DNA of 64,000 nucleotides from positions 10,372,107 to 10,436,106 of the forward strand of contig CM077823.1 of the NCBI GenBank assembly GCA_039720395.1, written 5' to 3'. This stretch comes from Liquidambar formosana (taxonomy: Eukaryota > Streptophyta > Magnoliopsida > Saxifragales > Altingiaceae). The notes below the pieces were generated by a model that saw nothing but the letters and a program-made list of their open reading frames with translations, did no database searches and was not told where the DNA came from. Of the stretch, positions 22,447 to 36,600 are shown piece after piece (position 1 is the stretch's first letter; each line of letters opens with the position of its first letter). A program made the position numbers and the translations under genes.

Positions 22447-23035
22447 TTATGCATTTGTGGATTATATGATATAATTTATCTATGCACATGGTACAAATCC
22501 ACAAACTGCACATGGTACAAACTCCTAATGCATAATACTAATATAAGAAAACCAGCACATGTTGATAAGACTAGATCTATATAACATGCATAATAAGAAA
22601 TTGGGATAATGTTATAATGGAAAGCGGAAAAGATAATGGGTGAAATAGAAGAACCCACTCTACCACTAAGCCTTCCAACTGGGGTGTATCTCTTTAATTC
22701 CCCTATTTTAATAGAGAGAATATATGAAGGTTTGATTCTCAACTTCTTCTTAAGGGACCTATCGCATGGAATAGGTTACAAGGCTGATTTCCAACAATAA
22801 AACGAAAATAAAAAATAGAAAAACGACAACAGAGTTTATTTCATTATCATATTTAAAAAAACAAAAAAAAAAAAAAAAATCATAAAAGCATCTCACTTTT
22901 TCCCCTAGCACTAATACAATTTAATTTCATGTTTCTAATTTTTTGGCTACTCAAAAATGCCTTATTCCTCTCACTTCTATCCCAATTTAATTCAAAGTTC
23001 TAAAACACATTTTTCAACCTTACCCTTGAAAACAA
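22447..23035. other. 3' flank of the FAD gene
   Basis: AT-rich and non-coding. A-runs at 22855-22880 and pyrimidine-rich sequence lie within the expected 3' untranslated region. No clear polyadenylation boundary can be assigned. Confidence 0.4.
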
Positions 23036-26000
23036 TTAATCAATCTTACTTTGACCCTCCAACTTACCAGAAGAAACACTAGGCAGCTTCCCACAATCAT
23101 AATGTATGGTAAAAAGCCTACGAAAAAGAAGCCCATAGAAAATCAAATCCCTAAAAGCCTTCATCCATGTAGACCCACCCTGTTGCACCCACCCTGATAG
23201 AAATGAACCTGTGATCAACATCGCAGTGCGCCATCTCCTTGCCTTAACGTACCCATTTATGGCTCTAGCCACCTCTGCAGGCTTAAGCCCTTTGTTTTGA
23301 ATAAATGATTCACCAATGTGTCGACCTAGGACAACTGCATCCTCTAGTGCTGCACAGCCACCTTGGCCAAGATCAGGAGTCATGGGGTGCATGGCATCGC
23401 CTGCCACTGTGATGTTGCCCTTGCTTACGTTTCCAAATATGACATCCCAGGGATACCTGAACATCAATGGTGCCCATGATAATGAGGCAAGATCAGAATG
23501 ACGGACAATATCCTTATATGATGGAGGGAAGTCATTGGCAAAGTTCTCAAGAACTCCTCTTTGAATCAATTCTGGATCACTTGTCATGTCTTCACCTGAA
23601 ATGAAAAAGATTTTAACATAAAGATTGGTGTTAGCTTAGCCCTTGCAGAAATGTCAATTTTGGTTTAGGGATTGGCATGGTCCGCACTCTGTATGGATGG
23701 GTAATGTTGTTTTTGAGTGGGCTTCAGCCCTCCACATTTGTCCATAGGGTTGCCTCAACATTTAGACCCTTCTTTGGGCTGTTAATTAAAATTCAAGCCC
23801 AACCAGTCCAAGCCGATAGGTTTTTAAATAATTATAATTTATACCCTTCTACATAAATAATTATAATTTAGTCCATAGGGTTGAATCAACCGAAGTTGCA
23901 TACTCGCATCTTTAATACAACCGAATATAGTGACCAAAACAACCATCAACACAGCCGATTGTGCCACCGATTAGGCAAACAAAGCAGGTTTTTTTTGAGA
24001 ACGTCCATAGTGGACAACAATTGCCTCTCTTTGATGGGGAGTTAGGAAGCATGGACACTTTGCTAGAGGCGGGACATTAAACTGTTCTGACACGACGCCT
24101 TTCTCTTTCTATCTTTTTTGCCTTTTTAATCTTTTTTTTTTTCTCTTTTGTCTTATTTTATCAATGAATAATTCCACTGGGATTTCCAAAAACAATATTA
24201 AAGATGCATTTTGAATGATAGGTGTGAAGTAATGTGATATTATCTAGTTATATACATAAAATATGCATTTTATTAATAGCATGTCCTTACAGTGTCGTGT
24301 CTTACATTTTGAGGATTTGCTGTATCAGCGTGTCCGTGTCATGTCGTAATCGTATTGCATGTCAGTGTATGTGCTTCTTAGGTGGAGAGGCAAGTATTAT
24401 TCGGTCATAAGATGTGAAGAAGTTAGCTATCGCCTTCTTTCAAAGGACTAATTATGGAATGAACACTCAAATCCTATTGACGAGGGGAATGCAATATGGT
24501 GATGGGAAGCAATGAACGCAAACCTTTAATAGTAGATTTGCCGCCGAAGAACCAATAGACCTCTTTATCGGTGAGAGGAATAAGACCAGCCCTTTTGCCT
24601 GTATCTACAAATTGTTGCGCCTCCTGCTTTAACCCATGGCCTTGAGGAAACATAGCTAACCCACGAACCGCCCATCGCCCTGAATCGACCGGTTTAGAGA
24701 GTCCCAACCAACGCGCCACCACCGAGTGCACTCCATCACACCCTATCAAAACCTGTAACAGCCACAACCCACATTGAAAAAAATCTGGAAACAGCTTGTC
24801 GTCTTGTAAATATCCATCTAAAATTGGTATCCACCTTGGCCTTGATGATAGCTCCATCTTCCAAGCGTATGATAGCAACGGATGAACCTTCTTGTGCTTG
24901 GGTTTCGATGGAGCTGAGCTTTGAAAAGAAACGAATCGTGTCCTTTGGTAGTTCCTCTGCTAGAGCCTCCAGTAAAGCTCTGCGGTGAACACATCTAAGT
25001 CCATTTCCACTATCACTGCATTACACGAATAATCATAACCAATCACATTGTGATCATCATGCACATACCAAAGTTATAGAATTTAGATTTTTTTTTTTAA
25101 ATTTTTTTATTTCCAGTAATGGACTATTGGGTATAGTACTCTAACATCTTAATTGCTCATGTGCCATTTAAAATATAAAATATTCCTTCTTCTTCTTCTT
25201 TATTTTATTTTATTTTATTTTATTTATAGGAGTTGGGATTCAATATTGTGGTGAAAAAACCCAACACTGTACTAGGCTAAATGAATAGAGATACCTAAAC
25301 ACTGAGTTGCAAATCAATGGCTTTGATGAAATGACCAAAATGACCTTGTTAGGGGTGCTTTTTAAACTTGCGATCCGAGCCATTGATTTATACCTCAGCA
25401 TTGAGGTGACGTCATCAACTTAGCCCAACACGAAATCCCAACTCTTTTTTTGTTTATTTTTTTTGGGAGGGAAGTGTTAAGAAGTTAATACTTTGTGGGA
25501 ATGCTAGTCAAGGTATACAATTTCACATCGCCACTGGCCTTCAAGTCCAGTGGCGAAGTGATGTAAATTGTATATCTCTCCTCTAGTTCAGGTGATGTAA
25601 ATTGTTCAATCGGCTCACTCTAAAAACGAAGCTTCCACGATGTTCTTTCTAAAAGAAGAAAAAAGCAACAAATACAAAACAACATGTTGTAGACAGTCTG
25701 GCTATAATGAAAAGCCAGACTCCTCTCTCTCTACCAACGAGAACACTGTATAAAATATGGGAATGCTGCAGAAGGAAATCCCATACGATTAAAAGAAGCA
25801 AAATTTTGTACACTTTTAATTTTTCTTAGGATATTTGACGACTCAAACAACTAGCTATGGGTAATCTATGGCTCAGAGTTATTTTTGACATGTGAGTTTT
25901 ACTTTGTCTAATAAACACAAACCAGTGAGACTTCACTCAGTTGATATCAACATAAAGTGGGGTTTATATATTTATATAAATTAAAACATAAAAAATAAAA

Positions 26001-26640
26001 AAGGTAAGGGTCTTGACTTTAAGTACGTATCTCACCTGTTAGTTCCAAAAGAGACTTGAACAGTTCCACTGCCAACATTGGTTATGCACACCCTATAATA
26101 AACACAGAAAATAATCATCCATGTGAATATAAAATGAGTTAATTGACATGGTTATGCATCTATAATATATATATAGTCTTGATCAGATGAAGACATACTT
26201 GATCATCTAAGATATATTAGCATCATGTATTAGAGGTTATATCCTATATATTGGCCCAATATATTCCGTAACCTATTAATGCACGATGAACAACCCTAAT
26301 GCAGGGGCTAATACAACCTTTATCAGTATGTGCTCACCTTATCGTTATCCTATATTATCAGTATGACAGTTCAAGTTACTTTCTCACTCCTTTAGGTAAT
26401 AATGAGTACACTTTCTTGAAGCTTGGAGTTCATACTTGGCCTTCCCTCTACTCGTTTGAACATTATTGCAACAACCGTTTTCTAGCTTATTTAAATTGTG
26501 ATTGCTTCATTTTATCTTTTTTACTTGACAATTATATCCATGAATCTTACTGTTTCAGCACCATTTTAAATCAGATTGTTACAAAGAGTTCATCATCAAT
26601 CACTCTTCAATATATCAAAAGACATACATTCAACTCTTAG

Positions 26641-26678
<38 letters not shown>

Positions 26679-29657
26679 ATGATGATCAAGTGAGCACATG
26701 CTAATATAATTTATATCAACACTCATATTGGAGGTGGTACCTCAGGCATTAGTAGATTACAGGGTACATAGGGTCAATGCACAGGTACAACTCCCAATGC
26801 ATGATGCTGATCACTTCTATTATATATTTTTCGTTGTTTTAAAATTGAGTTAGGTTGGGTTGATCACTTTTATTGCAACTTGGTATTGCGAGTGCGCACA
26901 CCCTAATAAGCTTTTAGATGTTTCCTAGAGGCTGCCACCACTACCTTGACTATTCTTGAGAACTTCTCAAGAGAGTAAAATCGGTTTTAAGGATGACGGT
27001 TTTTTCCATACTTCAGCTACTTAAAAGCGATAAGTTATCCTATTAATTTATATTTTTTATTATTTGTATGTGAGAATTGTAATATTCAGATCATAATCTT
27101 ATATTTCATTGTGCAGTTTTTAGTTATAAGATCATGTCTAAATCACATGTTTTTAGTCCCAGAACATCCATGTGGAGTTTTTTGGGGTAGAACCACTCGG
27201 CGTGGGGCCTCCTGTGTGCAGTTAGGTTAGATGATCGTCAACAACTCAAGTAGGAAATGTTGAGAAGCGTCTAGAATTGCAAGAGCTCAATTCCCCATAT
27301 ATAGTCTCTACTTCTTTATTATATAATATTTTGTGAAAATAGTAATAAAAAAAATCACTTAAATGATAGATTTTGGAAAAACTTTCTTTTACAAAGTTGT
27401 TCAAAATAATGCTTTATGGTGGATAGAATGGTTAGTTTTCATAAATACTATTTATAAAATCTTTTGGTAAAATTATGTTTTAGTAACTCCTTCCCAACTT
27501 AATATGAAATAAAGGAAACTAATAGTCATTTTGACGCATTTATACAGTCAATTTATAGCAAGCTGACAAATAATATATTTTATTTGGTATTACGTTGGAA
27601 AGTCGTCGCTAAAAAATAATTTCTTAAAAAAGTTTTCTCTAATGCTATTTCACTGTTTCAGCATATGATTTGAAAAAAAAAAAAATGAAAAAGGAAAATT
27701 TCTTATTTTGACATGTGGTATATGTACAGGGATCTATTCCTCCGTTATAGAGAACTGTTAAAAGATTTCGTCTTTTGCAAGTGTAAAAGAGAGAGAAAGG
27801 GGAAGGAGATTTTGCTTTGATAGAGTCAAAGAAACACGAGTAAACACTGAAGCTTTTGGAAAGGCAACACGTGGCAACCAAGCTTCTATGGACGCCCCAC
27901 CCTCTTCTTCGTCCCTTATTTTTATTTTTCACCTAATGGCTTCTTTTGTCTGTGTAATTGAATTACCATGTCAACAGGTGAAAAAATTTTGATTTGATTT
28001 TTAATTTTTATTGTCTTGAGCCATGAATCTAAGGGGGAAAAAAATCTATGGTTAAGTTAGATCTGCTTCAGCATTTTATTTATTTATTATTATCATTATT
28101 ATTTTTTCCCTGAGTTGGTATCTTTTCATGAAAATATGGGAACTTCTCCATGGCTGAAGTGAGTGACCGAAGGAGAGGAAGAGATAAAAAGAATCTGTGA
28201 CTACAATTATATGGGAGAAGGTAGAAGCCATGGATAGATACTACCATTATTAGGAGAGAGAGGGTCAAAGAGAGAGAAAAAGAAAGAGCAAATATCATTA
28301 AGAGAGAGAGAGAGGGGTGTGGAGTGAAACCAATCAGCTCCCAAACAAAAGGAAAATATATATATATACAAAATTTACACGTGGCATTTAAACAGGCAAC
28401 CTTCCTCCGTTATTAATATACTCCATAGTTTATATAGATAGATATAGATATATAGATGATATTAATACCCCATCTCACCTTACCCTTTCCAGCAAACACA
28501 TACCCACCTCCTCTTCATTGAAATCCTTCCTTCACCTGCAACCTCCACCCCAAACCTTACATACCCACAGCCAAAACTCCATTACAAAAACGCTGTGCAA
28601 AGTCAACTAATATGGACCATTTGTGTACAAGAAGGATGGCAACAAGGATCTTTGATGTAGAAGAAGGCGAGGAAGATGACAGAAGAATATATTATTGTGA
28701 AAGAAAACACTAGGAATCTTGCTAGGTTTATCTCACTCTGTTGTCTCTTTCATTCTTCCCCCCTTTTTTCTCTCCTTTTTTTCCCTACTTCTCTGTTAGA
28801 GAGCCATGGCCACCGTGGTCAAGCCACTCTTTCTTCTCTCTTTTTTGCTCTGCAAAACCCCTTATTTTACTGATCCGGTGGTGATGGGGCAAATGGGTTT
28901 GTGGCCGGCGAAATTTTTTATGCGATTGTGACACGGTGTTTGTAAGGGGCTTCAATGGTGGTGATGGGTGGATGGATTTTTGTTCCCAAGTGCTGAAGGA
29001 GTTTGCCGGAAAATAACCAGAAATTTTTTTCCTTTTCATTCTACGTTTTTTATTTTTTATTTACTGCTGTGTTGGTGACAGTGATGGTATGTGAACGGTG
29101 GAGGATATGGAAGGAGAAGAAAATTGAAGGGAGAATGGGAGAGCGTTGCAGACAGAGACGGAGGATTGTGAGAGGAAGAGAGATGACTTAGCAAAAAAAA
29201 AAAAAAAACGGGAGGGAGAGAAATGAGGGTCCATCAATTTTAAGGACTTAAGCACGAGGGCATTATGGTTGTCGATCATGAAATTTTAACCCAGCTTCTT
29301 AAGTAGCTCAAGTGAATTTTTCTTGAATGTTCCCTTAGAAGTCTATGCAAATAAAGTTTTTCAAGATCAAAATCAGGACAAAAAATGAAATAATTGATCG
29401 AAGATGAGAGAACTAAGTAGATCGAGAACATTACTTTTGGATAGGGGCATAGATGGAAGTGAGCTTGTGAGAAACACCGAGGGCATCAAGGGCAAGCCAA
29501 GCGTTTGGGGAGAGGCCTAAGGCTGCACCCGTGGTTCGGAGTCCATCTGACTTCTCTAACACCAAAGCCCTAACCCCTACTCTCTTCAATGCTATTGCCG
29601 TTGCCAATCCCGCTATCCCTGCCCCCACTATCACCACCTCCTCCTCTACCATTCCCA

Positions 29658-29658
<1 letters not shown>
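23036..29658 (-). CDS. FAD-dependent monooxygenase (MO1/CTF2-like), five exons
   Basis: Exons, in transcript order: 29435-29658, 26036-26092, 24835-25015, 24524-24752 and 23036-23595. Every intron is GT-AG. They total 1,251 bases, giving 416 residues and a stop. The FAD-binding Rossmann motif VIVGAGIAGLATA lies at residues 9-21, the DG motif LIGCDGVHSVVARW near 156-169, and the second FAD motif GDAMHPMTPDLGQGG at about 296-310. These are the three signatures of the PHBH-type flavoprotein monooxygenases (FAD_binding_3). Sequence such as RCVHRRALLEALAEELP matches my recollection of plant MO1/CTF2A proteins; the substrate is unknown. The usual family length is near 400. Intron 1 is 3.3 kb. A GA repeat lies immediately upstream of the ATG. 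Confidence 0.88.
26093..29434 (-). other. Large intron 1 of the FAD gene and its repeat content
   Basis: It holds a TA repeat (26645-26677), a relative of the hairpin element (26690-26830, AATGCATGATGCTGATC), a partial relative of the 53.7-kb foldback (27335-27475, AGATTTT, ACAAAGTTGTTCAAAAT) and purine/pyrimidine-rich sequence at 28240-29230. A 113-codon frame at 26299-26640 and several at 28.6-29.3 kb have no domain. I treat them as chance. Confidence 0.55.
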
Positions 29659-29659
<1 letters not shown>

Positions 29660-29688
<29 letters not shown>

Positions 29689-29764
29689 TCTCTCAGATGG
29701 AAATTAAAAGTGTGTTGTTTTACTCTCTATGTATTGTGCTACTGCCTACTGCTACATATATAGA
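29660..29764 (-). promoter_or_regulatory. Core promoter and GA-rich leader of the FAD gene
   Basis: On the minus strand, CTATATATG (29756-29764) lies about 100 bp upstream of the ATG, followed by a GA-rich leader (plus strand CT repeats, 29660-29692). The same arrangement is kept in the truncated copy at 21.74-21.82 kb, which supports its identity as the core promoter. Confidence 0.5.
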
Positions 29765-32413
29765 CGTATCAGACCGTCATGTTCGTGGCAATTTCCAGTT
29801 GGGCGGCGGCGGCTTCAATCTTAGTCTAGTCTACAGCCCCCACACAATTTCCAATTGACTGTTCTTTTGTGTGTTTTGTTTTTTCCCCCTTTTTTTTTTT
29901 TTTTTTTTTTTGCTTTATAATAAAATCTAGTTGTTGTTGAAGAGGAGATACATCAATTAGGGCTGATCAACGACTCCTACCGTGCCACCTCATCTGATCT
30001 TACTTGCTTCTCAAGGGATTGGTACGTATCTTACTTGTTCTTTGGAAATCAAAAAGAGATAATTAGTATTTGGAAAAATGCCTATGGAGGGCATAGCAGG
30101 GGCGGACCCTTTCAATTCAATTCAATTCAAGGGAAGTTGTTGGCTATGGCAAATATGGCAATCTTGCTGCAAGTTGGGCTAACTCAATTGGTAATGAGTC
30201 AACTCAGTGGAGTAAGCTGAATCATGATGAGTTCAATCGAGTTGGAGGGGCAGTGGTTATAGAGAAGCTACGTGGCCTAGTTTTGGGCCACTCACTTTTT
30301 TTTTCTTTTTTTTTTTGCTAAGTGGGCAACTCACTTAAAGGTGACAGTATGGAGGTAATTACTTATGCCAAGCATGACATCAGCAAGGTAGATTTTTATG
30401 CTTTTGTAGGACTTGTGCTGAACTTACAAGATGGTTCTAGAGATTGGGCCCTTAGGCTGTTGTTAAATTAATTATGGATATTAGAATGTTTCACGGAACT
30501 TGGGCTTCCAAAGCTCATTTTGAGCCCATTTTTATTAAGGGCACTTTAATTATAGTTGACCCACCATAATAGATTTTTATGATGGGTGGCTAGGGTTGGT
30601 TAACACCATGGCTCAGATGATGAAGTTCATATCTGCTCTACATAACAAGGCTTACGATATAAGCAGTGATTTTCATATAGACTTTATAGCAACTATAGAG
30701 GAATCTGATAGTGCTGAGAAGGATGAACAAATTATAGCTAATGAGGACCATCCAGGTATGATTATTGTTGTAACGACCCGAAATGGGGGCCATTAATTAA
30801 GTAGTAAGAAAACAACTTTTAAAGCTAAGTTTGGTAGATGTTTAATAAAAATGATTCTTTTGAAAATATTTTTAGAAAATCCGGCATGGTCCCGTCTGTA
30901 AATAGGACATACCAAGTTATCGACTAGTTATAAAACCTGTGAAAAACACAATAATAAGATTTCTAGTTCATCCACATAATAGTCCAAAATAAACATATTT
31001 ACAGGCTGTATCGTAGTCACATAGGTCCCATTCAGATATGCATCCACTACTCAATTAATTATTACAGGCCATGAAATTAAAATTAATACATGCCTAGGCT
31101 CAAAACCTATCTCTAATATTCTCTACATGAATGCAAGCATGCTGACATGCTCCCAAAACCCAGGTCAACTTAACTTTGAAAATATGACCTGCAAGAAAAC
31201 TGTGGGGGTATGAGCTACATGCTCATTAGGAAAAACATTTCTCACAATAACCCCAAGGTTTTAAAAACCATAGTTTATATACTTTTCAAGAATCTTGCAA
31301 AACCATTGATTAGTTTGCAATATAATTTTCAGTAAATAAAACTGATGCATTTATAATGAAATAAACTGCGGAAGTTTAAATCTTTTGATACCAACACCCC
31401 TTTTTATTTTTAAAAAGGTTAGAAGTAACTCAAGTTATTTATAATTCATTATCATTCTTTCTAAATTCCATATCATGGCCTTTTAAGACAATAATCATTA
31501 TCTGCTATATCCGGCAATCCATAACATCAGTCTTTCAAACTGATAAATCCTCCCCAGGTCATGCGGGGCCCTCGCATGCGGAAACTAAGGGGAAACACTA
31601 TGGATCCTACTTGGTCTAGAAAGTAACCCCATCATGAGGAAACACTATGATCCTACTTGGACCAGAAAGTAACCTCATATTCGAGCACGTAACCAAAGAC
31701 TAAAGGATAGGAAAACACAGGCAAGACATCCCGTTCCTTTGGGACCACAGTAATCCTGTCTCCAGTAGCCCTCATCACCATATCATCATCACTTTTCTTT
31801 TCATTTATTAATTCCACAATTCTCACATAATCTGGAAAATTATATATAAATTTTCCAAAAAACCACATAATAGGTTTGTGCTTTGAAAACCATATGAAAT
31901 AATTCCATAATTTCTATATAAACCAGAAAATTATATATATATAACTTTTCCAAGAAACCATTTAATCGGTGTGTTCATAAAAATCACAATAAATAACCCC
32001 CATAAATCATTCATAAAGGAATGATTTCAAAAACAACATTTTTATAACAAAAATGATGTGAATCAAACCCTAGGTTTCCCACAATTTGTAAAACCTAGCA
32101 ATTATATACCCCATACATGATATTTATGCAAAAACTACCAAATACATGTAAAACTACATGATTTATTCCCAAACCCATGCAACAAGGGTTTAAAATGAGA
32201 AAATGTCCCCTATCTCAAAAATGAGTGATGCAAATGCCAAACCATCCCTACATGCACGTAGATCGGGCCAAACTATGATGGATCCTAGCTTACCGGCATC
32301 GGATCGGGGCTGCCATGCTCCGGCGAGCTACCCACGACCTCCCCGTCACTCTCCCTCTCTCATTCTCTCTCTCTTTTGGCTGGAAGAATGGAGAGAAATT
32401 CGTGGGTTAAAGG

Positions 32414-32422
32414 TTTATATAG
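32414..32422 (-). promoter_or_regulatory. TATA box of the solo gypsy LTR
   Basis: CTATATAAA on the minus strand lies about 50 bp downstream of the palindrome array (at lower coordinates) and upstream of a CT-rich leader. Position and sequence fit an LTR promoter. Confidence 0.55.
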
Positions 32423-32469
32423 AAAAGGAGGGCAAAAGGGTCATTTTAACCCTTTATTGAAACTGTCCG

Positions 32470-32642
32470 CCGACACTTTCAGACGGCTGAAAAATATTTT
32501 CAGCCGGCTAAAAATGCCCAACACAAAATAATCCTCTCTGGAATTTTCAGTCGGTTGACATGAACTTTCAGCCGGCTGAAAATGGTCTTTCAGACGGCTA
32601 AAACATGTTTCAGCCGTCTGAAATACACAGACAGCTGAAAAT
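32470..32642 (-). repeat. Palindromic CAGCCGGCTG motif array in the solo LTR
   Basis: About eight copies or near-copies of TTTCAGMCGGCTGAAA occur. The perfect one is TTTCAGCCGGCTGAAA (32566-32581). Others vary in the centre (CAGACGGCTG, CAGCCGTCTG, CAGTCGGTTG). The flanks TTTCA/TGAAA are conserved, so the whole 16-bp palindrome is the unit. Confidence 0.85.
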
Positions 32643-33289
32643 GGATAGTTAGTCAGGCAACTCTCCATCAGCACAGACATCAGCCTTATTTTCAACCAAA
32701 ACATTTAAATAATCTTCTTCATTCTTATATTATCCTTTTACTTTAAGTTATTTAATAAAAATAAGCAAATAACCCCCCATTTGAATCCAACTAAAATATC
32801 AGAAAAATCAAATTCCCAATATATCAAAATCTCATTTCCAAGTTTTAGTACAAAATCCGTCTCCCAACAGATTTTCCTAAAACAAACATGTGAGGAACCC
32901 AATCCAAACATGTTAATAAATCCCATAAAATCACAGAAGTCTTGTAATATTATAAACTTCTATTACCGCCAAAAATTATCTTTAAAAACGAAGATTTACG
33001 AAAATTCATTTTTCTCCCACACTTAGCCAAATTTCAACAGCTTAAACCCAAAGCTGCAAATAACGGCAAACATTCACTATAGACATTTGATGCATAAAAA
33101 CAGGCATCAAATCACAAATAACATCATATTATCATACACATGGATTACCCATACATGAGGTTATCCAACAAATCAAGGGATTAACTACGCTAATCATATA
33201 TTAAGCCGTAATAATCCCCACTAAGAAAACAGGTCCTCACAATTGTAACTCGAATAAATTATTTTCGTTGGGATTTAAACTTTTGGTCT

Positions 33290-33580
33290 TTGTGCATAGG
33301 GCTGGAGGTGGATTTTGTTTGGTCTACTTATCTGGGAAATGACTCATGGCATGTTCGAAACAAATATGGCAAAATAGCTAGAAAATTTACTACTAGGACA
33401 AGCTCAGCATTTGGCCAATACTTATGTGGAAATGTCTGTGGAACAAGACTTCCTTGTCACTTAAGGCAAGTATGTAATCTTTTTAAGGAAAAATTCCCTG
33501 CTTCCTTTAATCAAACTCATGCGGGTGGACCGCAAATCAAAAAACATATAGAGGCTAAGGTGGACCTTTTATTCTTATGA
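33290..33580 (+). pseudogene. Possible ORF1 tail of the LINE
   Basis: A 96-codon open frame precedes ORF2 by 35 bp. It contains CLRQVCNLF-like and basic segments (RNKYGKIARKF) and four scattered cysteines, but no clear CCHC knuckle. Its position immediately before the endonuclease start fits the end of an L1 ORF1 product. Assignment rests on position only. Confidence 0.4.
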
Positions 33581-33614
33581 AGGTGAGTGGACCGCGAAAG
33601 CCTTGTGACACAGG

Positions 33615-36600
33615 ATGAAGATCTTGGCCTGGAATGCAAGAGGGGTCGGTCGACCCCAGTTTATTACTCAGGTTTGGTTCTTGGTTAACACTTTTAAATC
33701 GGATTTGCTATTTATAATGGAAACTAAAATAGCTACTGCTGATAAAATAGAAATATTAGCTAAAAAACTCTTTTTTTGATCAGTTTTTTGTTGTACCATC
33801 TGAAGGTCTAAGTGGTGGACTTTGAATTTTGTAGAATACGAATGCTCATAATACATCTGTTATTACTCACTCAAATAGGTATATTCATATTAGATTGTTT
33901 GATAATATGATTAATTGCTATTGGCAACTCACCTGTATCTATGGTTATCCACAACATGCTAAGCAACCTGATTTGTGGAAACAAATCCTTGACTTAGCTG
34001 AGCACATATCTGAGCCTTGGGCCTTTATAGGTGATTTCAATGAAATTTTGTCTACATCTGATAAATATGGAGGTAACATTGGAAATTCTTTTCGCATCAA
34101 TGATTTTGTTGATTTTGTCAATAATTGTAATTTACTAGACTTGGGCCTTTTTGGGATGCCATATACTTGGTACAACAGAAGGGATAGGGAAGAGGCCATA
34201 TATGAGAGCTTGATAGAGTTTTGGTAAATACCCAATGGATGGCTAGTTTCAATAATGCTAAAGTGGAAAATCTCCCCATTTTTGGTTTGGATCATGGACC
34301 AATTCTTTTAAACACTGATTATGGGATAGTTTACAAACGAAAGCCTTTTAGATTTGATGCCTCTTGGATGGATTCTCCTGATATAGAAAATATTGTTAAG
34401 AATGCTTGGGCATTAAATCCTCAGGGTTCAAATTCGTTTAAATTAGCTCGGAAAATATCAAAGTTTAAACAATTAGCTTTAACATGGAAGAAAAACCATT
34501 TTGGAAATATTAATCATAATATTAGGGATAATACATAGATCTTAGTAATGTTTAAATGGCTCTCATGCAAGATCCAACAAATACTCAACTTCTCTTAAAG
34601 GAAAAGGAGCTGTTTGCTAAATATGATCATTTGCTTCAATTGGAAGAAATTCATTGGGCGCAAATATCGAGAGAGAAATGGATTAAGTTTGGGGATAAAA
34701 ATACAAAATATTTCCAAGCTATGGTTCATGCTAGAAGAAGACAAAACCAGATTTGGAGACTAAAGGATGATCATGGATTTTGGCATGATAATCATACGAC
34801 CATTTCAAATTTATTTGTTAAAGAATTTTTAGATAGGTTTAAATTAAATCTGTTAATGGTCAAATTAATTCTTATGTTTGGGATATACTACTTGATGTTT
34901 TCACTCCATGTATATCTGACACTGAATATGCAGATCTAATTTGAGAGGTTTCCTCAGTAGAAATTCTAGAGGCCTTAAATCAAATGGCACCTATGAAGGC
35001 ACCAGGTCCAGATGGTCTTCAAGCTATCTTCTTCAAAAAATATTGGCATATTGTCATTGAGTCTATTACTAGAATGATTAGAAGCTTTTTTCATACTGGA
35101 CATTTATTAAAGGAAATTAATAGAACTTATATAACTTTGATTCCCAAGAAGGAAAATCCTGAGATAGTTAGTCATTTTCAGCCCATTAGTTTATGCAATG
35201 TTTGCTATAAAATAATAGCTAAAATCTTGGTTAATCGTCTTAGGCCTCTATTGGATAAATTTATATCGCCATTACAAGGAGCTTTTGTTCCTCAAAGAGC
35301 GATTAGTGATAATATTCTAATAGCTCACGAATTGATTCAAAAAATAAGGAAGAAAAATGGCAAGACTGGTTTAATGGCAATTAAATTAGATATGGAAAAA
35401 GCATATGATAAAATGGAATGAAATTTTCTGTTGGCCATTTTGAGAAAATTAGGTTTTTGTGATAAATGGATTTCATTTATTAAGAATTGTCTTTCCACAG
35501 TATCTTACTCTATTATTATTAATTGTACTCCTAAAGGACATATTATTCCATCTAGAGGTCTCAGACAAGGTGATCTATTATCTCCTTATTTATTTATCAT
35601 TGGTGCAGAATGTCTTATCCGAAACCTTTGTAGATGGTCAAATGATAAAAAATCAAATTTGGGAATTAAATTCTCTTCGGGAAGTTTAGCTGTTTCCAAT
35701 CTTATGTTTGCTGATGATTGTATTATTTTTGCAAAAGCTACTCAGAAAGCTAGTAGGAATATCAAGGAATTGCTTGATAAATATTGTTCCATTTCGGGTC
35801 AAGCGGTTAATTATCATAAATCATGCATCTATTTTTCTCATAATACAAATAATTGTTTAAGACAATCCATTAGTGGAAATCTTCAAATATTGGCATCTAA
35901 TCAATTAGGTAAATATTAGGGATGTCCAATTATTCATGACCGTGTTAGGAAAAATACTTTTGAGCAAGTAATAAATAAAATGGATTCTAAATTAGCAAGA
36001 TGGAAAGCTAACTTGTTATCTCGGGCAGGTAGGGTTACTCTCATACAGGCTAATGTGGCTTCTATGCCAATGCACACTATGAGTTGTTTTAGAATGTTAA
36101 AGAGTAATACGAAGGAAATTGATAGGAAGAACAAAAATTTCTTTTGGCATAATAACTCTTCAGAAGGACATTCTGGGATTCCTTTAGTCTCATGGGACAA
36201 AATTTGTAGACCCAAAAGTGGAGGTGGTCTAGGCCTTAGGAAAATGGAAGATATTAATATGGCATCCATTGCTAAGTTAGGATGGAAAATTCTCACGTAT
36301 AAAAAAAATTTGTGGGTTAAATTAATGAGAGATAAGTACTTGAAACATACAAATTTTTTTGAGGCAAAAGCGAGTACTAATGCATCTATTGTATGGCGAG
36401 CCATCCTTAGATGTAGATTTCTCATTAAGAAAGGAATTAGATGGATTATAGGAAATGGAAATAATGTCTGGTTTTGGTTAGATAATTGGGTCTATGCTCA
36501 GCCCCTTCATGAATGGATACCAATGGATTTTAGGCATAATATAGATCTTAATTTAAAAGTTTGCCATTTTATAGATAATATTCATAAATGCTGGAAAATT

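Larger units (their letters stand above)
30764..33246 (-). mobile_element. Solo LTR of a gypsy (Tekay-like) element with 5-bp target duplication
   Basis: On the minus strand the LTR starts TGTGAGGACCTGTTTTC and ends CGGGTCGTTACA (plus coordinates 30769-33241, 2,473 bp). ATTGT stands on both sides (30764-30768 and 33242-33246), a perfect 5-bp duplication. No internal gag-pol is present, so the element has recombined to a single LTR. The end sequence GGGTCGTTACA is common in Tekay-like chromoviral LTRs. A TATA box and a palindrome array mark the promoter. It lies within the LINE and is therefore younger than it. Confidence 0.9.

Noticed and set aside
26299..26640. 113-codon plus-strand open frame inside the FAD intron
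   Set aside because: No domain, no splice or promoter context, and it overlaps an intron of a well-supported minus-strand gene. The composition is ordinary AT-rich sequence.
30160..30300. tRNA-like boxes (GGGCTAACTCAATTGG, GAGTTCAATCGAG) suggesting a SINE
   Set aside because: It lies in the presumed 5' part of the LINE, has no poly(A) or target duplication, and the boxes are weak. Kept only as a possibility.
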